From contig NZ_FNIR01000004.1 of the NCBI RefSeq assembly GCF_900103975.1, positions 1 to 64,000 of the forward strand: 64,000 nt of DNA, read 5' to 3'. This DNA is from Klenkia soli (lineage in GTDB: Bacteria > Actinomycetota > Actinomycetes > Mycobacteriales > Geodermatophilaceae). Of this stretch, positions 1 through 8,281 are shown piece after piece. Position 1 is the first letter of the stretch. Every line of letters begins with the position of its first letter. The position numbers and the translations under genes are program-made. Below the pieces are notes generated by a model. It ran no database searches. It had not been told where the DNA came from and was given only the letters and a program-made list of their open reading frames with translations.

Positions 1-835
1 GGGACTGGGTGCTGCCGAACCAGTCGGTGAAGTAGAGCCAGAAGTTGCGGTTGCCGTAGGCGGAGCAGGTGTCGCCGTTGCCGTAGCCGGCGCCGAGGGC
101 GGCGGCGTTGGGTCGGTAGGGGGTGTAGTTGTAGAGGCCGGCGGTGGCCTGGTTGGCGATGTAGACCTGGCTGGTGCCGCAGCTGGCGGTGGGGGACCAC
201 TGGATGGTGTTGGTCTGGCCGGCGCGGTAGGAGTAGTTGCGGGGGTAGGTGGCGTAGCGCTGGTACTGGCGGGCTGCGGAGTAGACCTGGTTGTAGAACC
301 CGTAGTACTGGGTGTCGCAGGCGGCGGTGTCGGGGCAGCCCATGCCGGCGGCGATCTGGTAGCGGCGGGCGGTGAGGCTCGAGCCGCTGGCGGTGACGAG
401 TGCTTGTTCCTTCTGGAGGAGCACGAGCAGGACCTTGGGGCTGATGCCGCAGGCCTGGCCGACCTTCCAGATGATCATGCCGGGGGTCTCGCCGGTGGCG
501 CCGGTGTAGCTGCCGGTGCAGATGCCGTCGGGGGCGCGGGTGGTGGTGTTCTCGCGGTAGTCCTTGAGGCAGGGGATGCCGGCGCTGGAGGCGACGCAGC
601 TGCGTCCCTTGGCGGCGATGAAGTCCTGGACCTGCTGGGCGGTGAGGGCGTTGGCGTCGAAGAACATGCCGTCGCTGATGATGTTGCCCGGGTCGAACTG
701 GGAGACGTCGGCCGCCAGCTCGAGCTCCGGCGCGGTCTGGTCCGAGGTGGGCACGGCGCCCAGCAGGCCGGCGACGACGCAGAGCAGGGTCAGGGCGTGG
801 ACGACGTGCCGCCCCGCCTCCTGGATGCGCGTCAC
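1..835 (-). CDS. Secreted protein of unknown function, partial (C-terminus beyond window edge)
   Basis: About 278 residues are visible and the C-terminus lies outside the window. The N-terminus has a hydrophobic signal-like segment (residues about 10-30, HALTLLCVVAGLLGAVPTS). After it come a conserved-looking block NIISDGMFFDANALT, several Cys, LLVLLQKEQALVTA near residue 145, then YQIAAGMGCPDTAACDTQYYGF and an aromatic tail block NRNFWLYFTDWFG. This layout recurs, as I recall, in unnamed secreted actinobacterial proteins. The KEQ motif after a long hydrophobic helix recalls the catalytic Glu of lysozyme-like folds, but that is only inference. The GTG start overlaps the upstream stop (GTGA), so translation is probably coupled. 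Third codon positions are almost all C or G. Confidence 0.7.
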   Translation of the reverse strand, partial: MTRIQEAGRHVVHALTLLCVVAGLLGAVPTSDQTAPELELAADVSQFDPGNIISDGMFFDANALTAQQVQDFIAAKGRSCVASSAGIPCLKDYRENTTTRAPDGICTGSYTGATGETPGMIIWKVGQACGISPKVLLVLLQKEQALVTASGSSLTARRYQIAAGMGCPDTAACDTQYYGFYNQVYSAARQYQRYATYPRNYSYRAGQTNTIQWSPTASCGTSQVYIANQATAGLYNYTPYRPNAAALGAGYGNGDTCSAYGNRNFWLYFTDWFGSTQS

Positions 836-1449
836 GGGACCACGACCTCGTCGACGGCGGAGGACCCGCTGGCGGTGTCGGAGCTGTAGGCCAGCTCGAC
901 GTCCCAGGTCCCCGAGGCCAGACCGGTGCCCGTCTCCAGGAGCCCGCACGAGGTCGTCGTGGCGTCCGCCGAGGCCACCGTGGTCACGACGACGTCGTCC
1001 TGGCCCTCCCGCCGCAGCGTCAGGGTGCAGGTGCCGCCGTCCTGGATGACCCCCGAGACGAAACCGTTGGCCTGGACCGTCCCGGTGTCGGACTGGAACT
1101 GCGCGTAGGTCAGGACGACCTGCACCTCCGGTTGCCCCGTCCCGGCGTCCTCGCTCGACGCCGGGTCGACGGGGAGGCCGGCGGCAGGCGGGTCCGTCGC
1201 CACGGTCGTGGGCTCCGGCCCGATGCTGTAGGAGGCGTAGGGCGTGGGGGTGGTGGCGGCTGCGTCGACCGAGGAGGTGCCGCCCCCCGTGAGGTGGGTG
1301 ACGACCAGGAAGGCCGCGGCTGCCACGGCCACCGCTCCGAGCAGGAGCAGCACCACCGGACGGACGGAGGGCCGGCGAGGGGATCGGGGCACAGGGGGCT
1401 CGCTTCTCGGTACGCAGGGATGGCGGGGCGCCGCGCCTGGCTCGACCAC
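832..1449 (-). CDS. Membrane-anchored hypothetical protein
   Basis: 205 residues from a GTG start. One transmembrane segment (about residues 32-52) follows an Arg/Pro-rich cytoplasmic stub, then a Thr/Ser/Pro-rich linker and a compact extracellular domain with two Cys (CTLTLRREGQ and TTSCGLL) that ends at a Val-rich C-terminus. I recognise no family; an immunoglobulin-like beta fold is possible. It is the first gene of a two-gene unit with the secreted protein that overlaps it by four bases. A GTG at 1392 would give a 186-residue protein starting just before the membrane helix and is an equally possible start. A likely promoter lies about 110 bases upstream. Confidence 0.7.
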   Translation of the reverse strand: MVEPGAAPRHPCVPRSEPPVPRSPRRPSVRPVVLLLLGAVAVAAAAFLVVTHLTGGGTSSVDAAATTPTPYASYSIGPEPTTVATDPPAAGLPVDPASSEDAGTGQPEVQVVLTYAQFQSDTGTVQANGFVSGVIQDGGTCTLTLRREGQDDVVVTTVASADATTTSCGLLETGTGLASGTWDVELAYSSDTASGSSAVDEVVVP

Positions 1450-1556
1450 CGAGACCAGGCATCCGGTGGTGCCGGGCGACTCCCCGGTCGCGGTCCCGAT
1501 CCACGCCGATCACCCGCAGGTGGGACGCGGCGATCGGGGTCGACCGGTCGCGCACA

Positions 1557-1585
1557 ACTCTAGGGATCGTGAACGTCCCGTCACA
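1557..1585 (-). promoter_or_regulatory. Predicted promoter of the 832-1449 gene
   Basis: On the minus strand a -35 TGTGAC (1585-1580) and a -10 TAGAGT (1562-1557) are separated by 17 bases. This would put the transcription start near 1550, with a leader of about 100 bases before the GTG at 1449. The remainder of the gap 1450-1697 shows nothing else recognisable. Confidence 0.45.
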
Positions 1586-1697
1586 GGTGCAGCGACGACA
1601 AGACCACCTGCGCAGCACGGCACTTTGTGCGCCCGGTCCCGGATGACACGCGGGCCGCGAGGCCTCCTCCGCCCCACCCGCCCCAGCGGGCCCGCGG

Positions 1698-2999
1698 TCA
1701 GGTGCCGGCGGGCGGCGCCGACCCGTCCGCGGACCCGACGGGCGACGTGGCAGCCAGTCGGTGCACCGCCGGGAGGGCGCAGGCAAGTGCCGCCACCGGT
1801 CCCACCATCGCACCCACGGCGGTGGTGGCCACGACGTCCAGCGGGCTCAGCAGCAACCAGCCGACGGTGGCGCCGACGGCCACGGCCCACACCGCGATCA
1901 TGCGGCGATGGGCCGACAGCGCGATCAGGGTGGCCGACAGCAGCTGGGTCCAGGCCAGCAGGCAGGCCGACAGCACGAGCAGGGCCATGGCACCGGACGG
2001 GACGTCGTAGTCCGGGCCGTAGACCAGCCGCACCGCCCACGGGCCGAGCAGACCGCCGAGCAGCGCACCGACCGCACCCAGCGCCAGCGTCGCGAGCGTG
2101 CCGAGCACCAGCATGCGGCGCAGTGCCGTCGTCCCCTCGCGGCCCGGTTGCTCGCGGGTGCGCACCACGAAGGGGACGGCGAGGGCCTGCACCGGCGAGA
2201 TGAGCAGCAGCGGGACCCGCGACACGGTGAGCGCGGCGAAGACGGCGCCGCCGGCGGCGCCGGGTGCCCCGCTGCCGAGGGCGGTCACGAGGGTGGGGAA
2301 CCCGGTGATGACGCTCGCGATGAGGCCGGCACCGGCCATCAGCGAGACCGCCCTGACCAGCGCCGGCCGCCAGTCCGACCGCGGCACGCGGCCGCGCGGC
2401 AGCACCGACCCGGCGCGGCGGGCCCAGGCCAGCCACGCGAAGGACCCCACCCCGACGGCGACGACCGCCGTCTGCAGGTCCAGCCGGGCCAGCGCCAGGA
2501 GGGCGAGCAGGACGACCAGCCGGCTCAGGGCCTCGGCGACCACGAGGCGTCCGTAGCCGCGCACGTCCCCGGACCCGACCAGCAGCCCGCGGACGGCGAA
2601 CTGCGCGGCGAACCCCAGGGCGGCCGCGAGCACGACCACGCCGAAGACGACCTCCTCGCGCCCGAAGAGCCGTTCGCCGACGGCGGGGACGAGCGTGAGC
2701 GCGGCCACCACCCCGGCCACCAGCGCCGCCGCGGTGGTCACCGCGGCGGCCGCCGGTCCGGTGCGCGGCCCGGCCTGGGCGGCGTCCCGCGCGGCTTCCT
2801 GCTCGATGGTCGACAGCGAGGAGCCCAGCCCGAACACGACGCCCCACACGGCGACGAAGACCCCGAAGTCGGCCGGGCTCAGCCCGCGCCCGACGAGGGC
2901 GAGCAGGCCGTACCCGGCTGCGCTGGCCACCGCGATGGCCAGCCCGGTGCGCGCGACGTCGGACCGTCCCCCGGCCACCCGCCCGGCCGGGCGGCTCAT
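1698..2999 (-). CDS. Polysaccharide flippase-like membrane protein (MOP/Wzx type)
   Basis: 433 residues with about 12-14 predicted hydrophobic helices, typical in length and pattern for the MOP (Wzx/MATE-like) exporters that flip lipid-linked sugars. The N-terminal region contains GYGLLALVGRGLSPADFGVF, resembling the first helices of that family. The start is the ATG at 2999, whose bases overlap the stop of the upstream glycosyltransferase (ATGA), so the two are probably co-translated. A longer reading frame to 3323 lies inside that glycosyltransferase and is not used. The substrate cannot be told; the neighbouring glycosyltransferases suggest an envelope or exopolysaccharide precursor. Confidence 0.75.
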   Translation of the reverse strand: MSRPAGRVAGGRSDVARTGLAIAVASAAGYGLLALVGRGLSPADFGVFVAVWGVVFGLGSSLSTIEQEAARDAAQAGPRTGPAAAAVTTAAALVAGVVAALTLVPAVGERLFGREEVVFGVVVLAAALGFAAQFAVRGLLVGSGDVRGYGRLVVAEALSRLVVLLALLALARLDLQTAVVAVGVGSFAWLAWARRAGSVLPRGRVPRSDWRPALVRAVSLMAGAGLIASVITGFPTLVTALGSGAPGAAGGAVFAALTVSRVPLLLISPVQALAVPFVVRTREQPGREGTTALRRMLVLGTLATLALGAVGALLGGLLGPWAVRLVYGPDYDVPSGAMALLVLSACLLAWTQLLSATLIALSAHRRMIAVWAVAVGATVGWLLLSPLDVVATTAVGAMVGPVAALACALPAVHRLAATSPVGSADGSAPPAGT

Positions 3000-4060
3000 C
3001 CGGCCGACCGGGTACGCCCCGGGCGCAGGCGGCTGCGGGCCGCCAGCAGCAGGCCGCGCAGCACACCGGCGCCGAAGCTCAGCACGAAGACCGGCGTCAG
3101 CACGGCGCCGGCGGTGATCTCGTCCCGGCTGCCCCCGACCCGGGCGACGACCGCGGGCACGGCCACCGTCACCGCGCCCAGCCCGGCCGCACCCAGGGCC
3201 GGCCGGCGCACCCCCAGGACGGCGAGGGCACCGCCGGCACCGAGCGCCGCGAGCAGGGCCCGCCGCACGGGCCCGGGCTGACCCAGGTAGCCGTCGACGA
3301 ACGTCGTGCCGCGGAACCAGCACTGCTTCACGAAGCCGCGGGCGCCCTGCTTGCCGTGGTAGTCGAAGCGGAAGTCCGGCGTCAGCCAGATCGGCGTGCG
3401 GCCGGCGATGTGGCGCAGCAGCCGGGTGTCGTCGCTGGCGAGGTCGGGGTCGTCGTAGAGCGAGCTGAAGCTGTCACCGGCCTCGGCCAGCACCTCGCGG
3501 GGGAGCAGCAGGCAGCCGGTGCCCTTGGGGTAGGCGTCGAACTCCTCGGCGCCGAAGGAGACCAGCCGGGGGGCCGAGGTGTACCGGCGCCAGCCGATCT
3601 TCACCAGGCCGGACCAGTAGGCCGCGAACAGGTTGCCGTCGGTGGCGACGTCGACGTGGCCGCACCACACCACCCGGCGGGAGTCCTCGGCGACGGCGGC
3701 GCGCACCCACGAGAGCGCCTCGGGGGCCGTGATGACCCGGCTGTCGAGCAGCAGGACCCAGGGTTCCCGGGTGCGGGCGACGCCGGTCGCCCGGGCGGTC
3801 AGCCGGCCGGCGTTGGGTTGGTGCACGACGGTGAAGCCGTGCTCCGCAGCCAGCTCGGCCAGCACCTGCGGGGTGTCGTCGGTGCTGCCGTCGTCGACGA
3901 CCACCAGGTCGAGGGGCAGGGCGGCGTGCTCGGCCGAGACGACCAGGGCCTCGATGCACGTGCGGATCCAGGTCTGCTCGTTGAACACCGGGACGACGAC
4001 GCTGAGCGCCTCGAGCGGGGGCGGCGGGGTGACCGGGGCGGACGTCGTCGAGGTCGCCAT
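2996..4060 (-). CDS. Family 2 glycosyltransferase with C-terminal membrane segments
   Basis: 354 residues. The GT-A fold is clear: LSVVVPVFNEQTWI near residue 20, VVVDDGSTDDTP (nucleotide binding) near residue 60, and an acidic DSR where many GT2 enzymes have DxD. The C-terminal third has two or three hydrophobic helices (ALLAALGAGGALAVLGV and later), so it is probably bound to the inner face of the membrane. The ATG at 4060 is chosen because a TAACCT -10 lies exactly seven bases upstream, predicting a leaderless mRNA, and because the sequence before it is not protein-like. It overlaps the flippase gene by four bases; together they look like a small glycan transfer and export unit. Confidence 0.8.
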   Translation of the reverse strand: MATSTTSAPVTPPPPLEALSVVVPVFNEQTWIRTCIEALVVSAEHAALPLDLVVVDDGSTDDTPQVLAELAAEHGFTVVHQPNAGRLTARATGVARTREPWVLLLDSRVITAPEALSWVRAAVAEDSRRVVWCGHVDVATDGNLFAAYWSGLVKIGWRRYTSAPRLVSFGAEEFDAYPKGTGCLLLPREVLAEAGDSFSSLYDDPDLASDDTRLLRHIAGRTPIWLTPDFRFDYHGKQGARGFVKQCWFRGTTFVDGYLGQPGPVRRALLAALGAGGALAVLGVRRPALGAAGLGAVTVAVPAVVARVGGSRDEITAGAVLTPVFVLSFGAGVLRGLLLAARSRLRPGRTRSAG

Positions 4061-4067
4061 GGCACCG

Positions 4068-4073
4068 AGGTTA
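4068..4073 (-). promoter_or_regulatory. -10 element of a predicted leaderless promoter (GT2 gene)
   Basis: Minus-strand TAACCT, followed by seven bases and then the ATG at 4060. This fits the actinobacterial TAnnnT rule for leaderless transcripts. No convincing -35 is seen. Confidence 0.5.
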
Positions 4074-4183
4074 GCGGAGCGGCGGGTGCGTCCTCGGCCA
4101 CCGGACCGCTCCGCACCGTGACCGGGGTGCTCCACAGCGGTCACCTATTGTGCCCGGATGACGTCACAGGCGAGAGGCACCCG

Positions 4184-5275
4184 ATGATCGCGTTCGTCGT
4201 CGGCACCACGGCAGAGCTCATCAAGGTGGCCCCGGTCTTCCACGAGCTCACCTCGCGCGGCAGGTCCTGCGAGATCTGGTACACCGCCCAGCACGTCGAG
4301 GAGCTGGGCGAGGCGCTGGTCGACCTGTCGCTGCCGGCACCCACCGAGTGGCTGGTGCCCGAGGCCGGCGCGGGCAACCTGGCCCGGCCCGTGGACGTCC
4401 CGCGCTGGGGTGCCCGCCTGGCCGCCACCGTCTGGCGGAACCGGGCCCGCCTGCGCGCTCGGCTGCGGGCAGACGGCCGGCGCCCGGTGGTCCTCGTGCA
4501 CGGGGACACCTTCACGGCGCCGCTGGGTGCGGTGATCGGGCGGTTGCTCGGGGCCCGGGTCGGCCACGTGGAGGCCGGGATGCGCAGCCACAACCTGCGG
4601 CACCCCTTCCCCGAGGAGGTCAACCGCCGGCTGGCCGCGCGTGTCGTGGACGTGCACTTCGCGCCGACCGACGTGGAGGCCGAGAACCTGAGGGGCCGTC
4701 GCGGAGCGGTGGTCACCACGGGGGCCAACACCGTGGTGGACGCCGTCCGGTACGCGTTGGACCGGCCGGCCCCGCCGGCCGTGCAGCTCCCCGCGGAATA
4801 CGCGGTCGCCACCCTGCACCGCTTCGAGCTGGTGCGCGACGAGGCGCTGTACCGGCAGGCGTTGGAGATCCTGGCCGAGCACTCGGCGCGGATCCCGATC
4901 GTGTACTTCGCCGGCGCCTCGGAGCGGGAGCGGCTGGCCCAGTACGACCTGCTGGGCCTGTTCGGCGACCGGTTCCGGATCGAGGACAAGCTCAGCTACG
5001 TGCACTTCATGCCGGTGCTGGCCGGCGCCCGGTTCGTGGTCACCGACAGCGGTGGCCTGCAGCAGGAGACCAGCCACCTGGGCATCCCGGCGGCGATCCA
5101 CCGCGCGCACACCGAGATCCTCGCCGGCGAGGGCGAGACGATGGTGCTCACCCGGTTGCAGCCCGACCGGCTGCGCGCCTTCCTGGCGGACCCGGAGCGC
5201 TACCGCTCGCCGGGGACCATGGACCGCTACTGGCCCAGCCGGGTCATCGCCGACGCGGTCGACACGCTCTTCTGA
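4184..5275 (+). CDS. UDP-N-acetylglucosamine 2-epimerase family protein (WecB/WbpI-like)
   Basis: 363 residues, the usual size of the non-hydrolysing WecB family. It starts MIAFVVGTTAELIKVAPVF and has the family signature GHVEAGMRSHNLRHPFPEE (about residues 126-144) and the nucleotide-binding block VTDSGGLQQETSHLG (about 287-301). WecB epimerises UDP-GlcNAc at C2; WbpI/WlbD acts in the same way on the 2,3-diacetamido uronic acid. The three opposing genes encode the oxidoreductase, aminotransferase and acetyltransferase that precede WbpI in that route, so the latter role is likely. The start is the ATG at 4184 after GAGAGG; a possible -10 TATTGT lies at 4146-4151. A strong hairpin follows the stop. 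Confidence 0.8.
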   Translation: MIAFVVGTTAELIKVAPVFHELTSRGRSCEIWYTAQHVEELGEALVDLSLPAPTEWLVPEAGAGNLARPVDVPRWGARLAATVWRNRARLRARLRADGRRPVVLVHGDTFTAPLGAVIGRLLGARVGHVEAGMRSHNLRHPFPEEVNRRLAARVVDVHFAPTDVEAENLRGRRGAVVTTGANTVVDAVRYALDRPAPPAVQLPAEYAVATLHRFELVRDEALYRQALEILAEHSARIPIVYFAGASERERLAQYDLLGLFGDRFRIEDKLSYVHFMPVLAGARFVVTDSGGLQQETSHLGIPAAIHRAHTEILAGEGETMVLTRLQPDRLRAFLADPERYRSPGTMDRYWPSRVIADAVDTLF

Positions 5276-5281
5276 GACCAC

Positions 5282-5314
5282 CCGGACGGCGCCCGCCGCG
5301 CGGGTGCCGTCCGG
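5282..5314. terminator. Bidirectional hairpin terminator
   Basis: The arms CCGGACGGC (5282-5290) and GCCGTCCGG (5306-5314) pair perfectly and extend inward through GCCCGC/GCGGGT with one G-T pair. It lies between the convergent epimerase (ends 5275) and oxidoreductase (ends 5321). There is no U-tract, as is common in GC-rich actinobacteria. Confidence 0.75.
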
Positions 5315-5320
5315 GGCGCG

Positions 5321-6319
5321 TCAGTCCCGGCGGAGGTCGACGGTGGTGCCGGTGCGGGCCGACTCCAGCGCGGCCTCGGCCACCTGGAGGGTGTGCAGGC
5401 CCTCGCGCATGGTCACGATCCGCTGGTCGAGACCGAGGATGGCGTCCCGGAAGGCCTCGTGCTCCAGCAGCAGCGGCTCCCGCTTGGCCAGGGCGTAGCG
5501 GATGCTGTCGCCCTCGGTGACCCCGCGGAAGGACGTGATCGACTCCCACTCGGTCAGGAAGGTCCCGTTGGCGTAGAAGGTCAGGTCCGCGCTCGCGGTG
5601 TCCGCGACCAGAGCGCCCTTCTCGCCGGTGACCGTCGTGGTGCGGACCTTGAGCGGGGACAGCCAGTTGACCAGGTGGTTGGTGATGATCCCGTTGGTCA
5701 GCACACCGGTGGCCGCCACCATGTCCTCGTGCTGGCGGCCGCTGCGGTGCGCGGTGCGGGCGCTGATGGAGCGGTAGTCGCTCTGCGCGACCCACACCGT
5801 GAGGTCGATGTCGTGGGAGGCGAGGTCCTTGATCACCCCGACGTCGGCGATGCGGCCCGGGAAGGGGCCCTGCCGCTGGGTGGCGATCTGGTAGATCTCG
5901 CCCAGCTGGCCGTCCTCGATGCGCTTGCGCATCTCCTGCAGGGCCGGGTTGAACCGCTCGATGTGCCCCACGGCACCGACCAGCCCGGCGGCCTCGAAGG
6001 CCTCCGCCAGGCGCAGCCCTGCCGTGCCGTTCTCGGCGATCGGCTTCTCGATCATCGTGTGCACGCCGGCGGCGGCCAGCTCCAGGCCGACCCGTTCGTG
6101 CTCGGCGGTCGGCACGGCCACGACCGCCATGTCGATGGCGGCGTCCAGCAGGTGCTGCACCTGGCGCCCGACGGCGAGGTCACCGGCCACGCCGAAGGAG
6201 TCGCCGACGGCGTCGACGACGGCGACCAGCTGGACACCGTCCAGCTGGCGCAGCAGACGGGCGTGGTGCCGGCCCATCGAGCCCAGGCCGATGAGGCCCG
6301 CGCGGAGGTCGGCCATCAC
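5321..6319 (-). CDS. Gfo/Idh/MocA family oxidoreductase (WlbA/WbpB-like)
   Basis: 332 residues. The N-terminal Rossmann domain starts LRAGLIGLGSMGRHHARLL (GxGxxG), followed by the family's EKPIAEN motif near residue 92 with the catalytic-type Lys, then a C-terminal beta-sheet domain with GVIKDLASHDIDL (His/Asp). WlbA/WbpB uses NAD to oxidise the 3-hydroxyl of UDP-GlcNAc uronic acid, giving the 3-keto substrate for the aminotransferase encoded just upstream. Assignment to this step rests on the neighbours. The GTG at 6319 overlaps the aminotransferase stop (GTGA); the ATG at 6316 is an equally good start. It is the last gene of a three-gene unit ending at the 5282-5314 hairpin. Confidence 0.8.
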   Translation of the reverse strand: MMADLRAGLIGLGSMGRHHARLLRQLDGVQLVAVVDAVGDSFGVAGDLAVGRQVQHLLDAAIDMAVVAVPTAEHERVGLELAAAGVHTMIEKPIAENGTAGLRLAEAFEAAGLVGAVGHIERFNPALQEMRKRIEDGQLGEIYQIATQRQGPFPGRIADVGVIKDLASHDIDLTVWVAQSDYRSISARTAHRSGRQHEDMVAATGVLTNGIITNHLVNWLSPLKVRTTTVTGEKGALVADTASADLTFYANGTFLTEWESITSFRGVTEGDSIRYALAKREPLLLEHEAFRDAILGLDQRIVTMREGLHTLQVAEAALESARTGTTVDLRRD

Positions 6320-7407
6320 GCACCGGCCCGGGCGACGGTGTTCACGGCCTGCACGACGCGGTCGAGGTCGTCGGCCGACAGGGAGGGGTGCACGGGCAGG
6401 GAGATGACCTCGCGCGCGGCCTTCTCGGTCTCCGGCAGGTCCAGGTCCAGGGCGAAGCTGGCCAGCCGGTGGTTGGGCACCGGGTAGTAGACGCCGCTGC
6501 CTACGCCGTGCTCCTCGCGCAGCGCCTGGACCATGCGGTCACGGTCGCCGGACACCCGCACCGTGTACTGGTGGTAGACGTGCGTCGCGCCGGGGCGGAC
6601 CGTGGGGGTGACCACGCCCTCGAGGTGGGCGTCGAGGTAGGCGGCGTTGCTCTGCCGGGTGGCGGTCCAGGCAGGCAGCCGGCCCAGCTGCACACGGCCG
6701 ATCGCGGCGTGGATGTCGGTCATGCGGTTGTTCAGGCCCACGACCTCGTTCTGGTACTGCGCGGCCATGCCCTGGTTGCGCAGCAGGCGGATCTTGCGGG
6801 CCACCTCGCCGTCGCAGCTGACCATGCCGCCCTCGCCCGAGGTCATGTTCTTGGTCGGGTAGAGGCTGAACATCGCGAACGTGCCGAAGGTGCCCACGGC
6901 TCGGCCGTCCTGGGCGGCGCCGTGCGCCTGGGCGGCGTCCTCGAACAGCGCCAGTCCGTGGCGCTCGGCCACCGCCGCCAGGCCGGCCACGTCGGCGGGG
7001 TGGCCGTACAGGTGGACCGGCATGATCGCCGCGGTGCGGTCGGTCACCACGGACTCGACCGAGGCGGGGTCCAGGCAGAAGGACACCGGGTCGATGTCGG
7101 CGAAGACGGGGGTGGCCCCGGTGAGGGCCACCGAGTTCGCGGTCGCCGCGAAGGTGAAGGAGGGGACGACGACCTCGTCGCCGGGGCCGATGCCGGCGGC
7201 GAGCAGGCCCAGGTGCAGGCCCGAGGTGCCGGAGTTCACGGCCACGGACTCGCGGCCCTGGACGAGCGCGTCGGCGAACTCCTGCTCGAAGGCGGCCACC
7301 TCGGGGCCCTGGGCCATCATCCCCGAGCGCAGCACGCGGTCCACCGCAGCGCGCTCGTCGTCCCCGATCAGCGGCTTGGCCACGGGGATCATGGGCGGTG
7401 TCGTCAC
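6316..7407 (-). CDS. DegT/DnrJ/EryC1/StrS PLP-dependent sugar aminotransferase (WbpE-like)
   Basis: 363 residues. Typical family features are visible: IPVAKPLIGDDERAAVDRVL at the N-terminus, SGTSGLHLGLLAAGIGPGDEV, EDAAQAHGA, and the PLP-lysine region SLYPTKNMTSGEGGM (Lys near residue 182). WbpE/WlbC transfers an amino group from glutamate to the 3-keto sugar nucleotide. The GTG at 7407 is chosen because it overlaps the stop of the acetyltransferase (GTGA); codons before it encode no family sequence. An ATG five codons downstream (MIPVAKP) is an alternative. It lies between the acetyltransferase and the oxidoreductase, in pathway-consistent company. Confidence 0.85.
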   Translation of the reverse strand: MTTPPMIPVAKPLIGDDERAAVDRVLRSGMMAQGPEVAAFEQEFADALVQGRESVAVNSGTSGLHLGLLAAGIGPGDEVVVPSFTFAATANSVALTGATPVFADIDPVSFCLDPASVESVVTDRTAAIMPVHLYGHPADVAGLAAVAERHGLALFEDAAQAHGAAQDGRAVGTFGTFAMFSLYPTKNMTSGEGGMVSCDGEVARKIRLLRNQGMAAQYQNEVVGLNNRMTDIHAAIGRVQLGRLPAWTATRQSNAAYLDAHLEGVVTPTVRPGATHVYHQYTVRVSGDRDRMVQALREEHGVGSGVYYPVPNHRLASFALDLDLPETEKAAREVISLPVHPSLSADDLDRVVQAVNTVARAGA

Positions 7408-7997
7408 GGGGTGACCTCTCTGATGGTGTCGTCTGCTGTCTGGAAGGTCTGCCCGGTCACCGGGCACACCAGGAGGTCACCCTCCTCCCGCAGCCGGGCA
7501 CCGGCGTAGCCGACCCAGCCGATCCGGCGGGCCGGGACGCCGACGACCAACGCGTGCGCCGGCACGTCACGGGTGACCACGGCGCCGGCGGCGACCATCG
7601 ACCAGGCGCCGATGCGGACGGGGGCGACGCAGACCGCGCGGGCGCCGATCGAGGCGCCGGTGTCGACCGTGACCCCGACGGCCGTCCACTCGGCCGCGCT
7701 CTTGGCGCTGCCGTCGGGGTTCATCGCCCTGGGGTACTGGTCGTTGGTCAGCACTGCCGCGGGGCCGACGAACACCCCGTCGCCCAGCACCGCGGGGTCG
7801 TAGACGAGCGCGTAGTTCTGCACCTTGCAGCTGTCCCCGAGACGGACCCCGGTGCCGATGTAGGCACCCCGGCCGACCACGCAGTCGCGGCCCAGCCGGG
7901 CACCTTCGCGGACCTGGGCGAGGTGCCACACCGACGAGCCCTCACCGACCTCCACGTCGGTCGCGACGTCGGCGGAGGGTTCGATGCGTGGCGCCAT
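7404..7997 (-). CDS. Left-handed beta-helix N-acetyltransferase (WbpD/WlbB-like)
   Basis: 197 residues with hexapeptide repeats through most of the length (VEVGEGSSVWHLAQVREGARLGRD and similar). In this family, trimers acetylate amino sugars using acetyl-CoA. WbpD/WlbB acetylates the 3-amino group made by the DegT-type enzyme. The C-terminal 40 residues (VCPVTGQTFQTADDTI) extend past the helix and contain a CPVTG sequence. It is the first gene of the acetyltransferase-aminotransferase-oxidoreductase unit. A GGGAGG ribosome-binding site lies about 12 bases before the ATG at 7997, and TACCCT at 8047-8042 (minus) may be its -10. Confidence 0.82.
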   Translation of the reverse strand: MAPRIEPSADVATDVEVGEGSSVWHLAQVREGARLGRDCVVGRGAYIGTGVRLGDSCKVQNYALVYDPAVLGDGVFVGPAAVLTNDQYPRAMNPDGSAKSAAEWTAVGVTVDTGASIGARAVCVAPVRIGAWSMVAAGAVVTRDVPAHALVVGVPARRIGWVGYAGARLREEGDLLVCPVTGQTFQTADDTIREVTP

Positions 7998-8281
7998 GGA
8001 TGTCGCGTACCTCCCGCTGGGGTCCTGCTGCCGACCGGGCGAGGGTAACCCAGTGCCCGCGGTGGCTCCGGGGACGTGGCAAGGTCGTGGCCCGAACGGG
8101 CCGCCCAGCGGTCGCTCGGCGTGCCGATCACGGTCGGTCGCCGGCCCATTGCGCCTCGTCGGTCACACCGCGCGCACCCGTCTCGCGGATGCGCCCACCT
8201 GCGGGGCTGCGTTCCGTCACCGACCTATCGTCGGCGAGGTGCCGCCCGGAATCGGCACACCACCGCCTAGCAAGGGATCCC
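7998..8281. promoter_or_regulatory. Divergent intergenic region between acetyltransferase and membrane protein genes
   Basis: 284 bases without a gene. Candidate -10 hexamers face away from each other: TACCCT on the minus strand (8047-8042) for the acetyltransferase unit and TATCGT on the plus strand (8226-8231) for the membrane protein. No matching -35 elements with proper spacing were seen, so promoter placement is tentative. Confidence 0.35.

Noticed and set aside
1510-3066. 518-codon minus-strand frame overlapping the flippase gene
   Set aside because: Arg/Gly/Pro-dominated translation out of frame with the helix-rich flippase protein.
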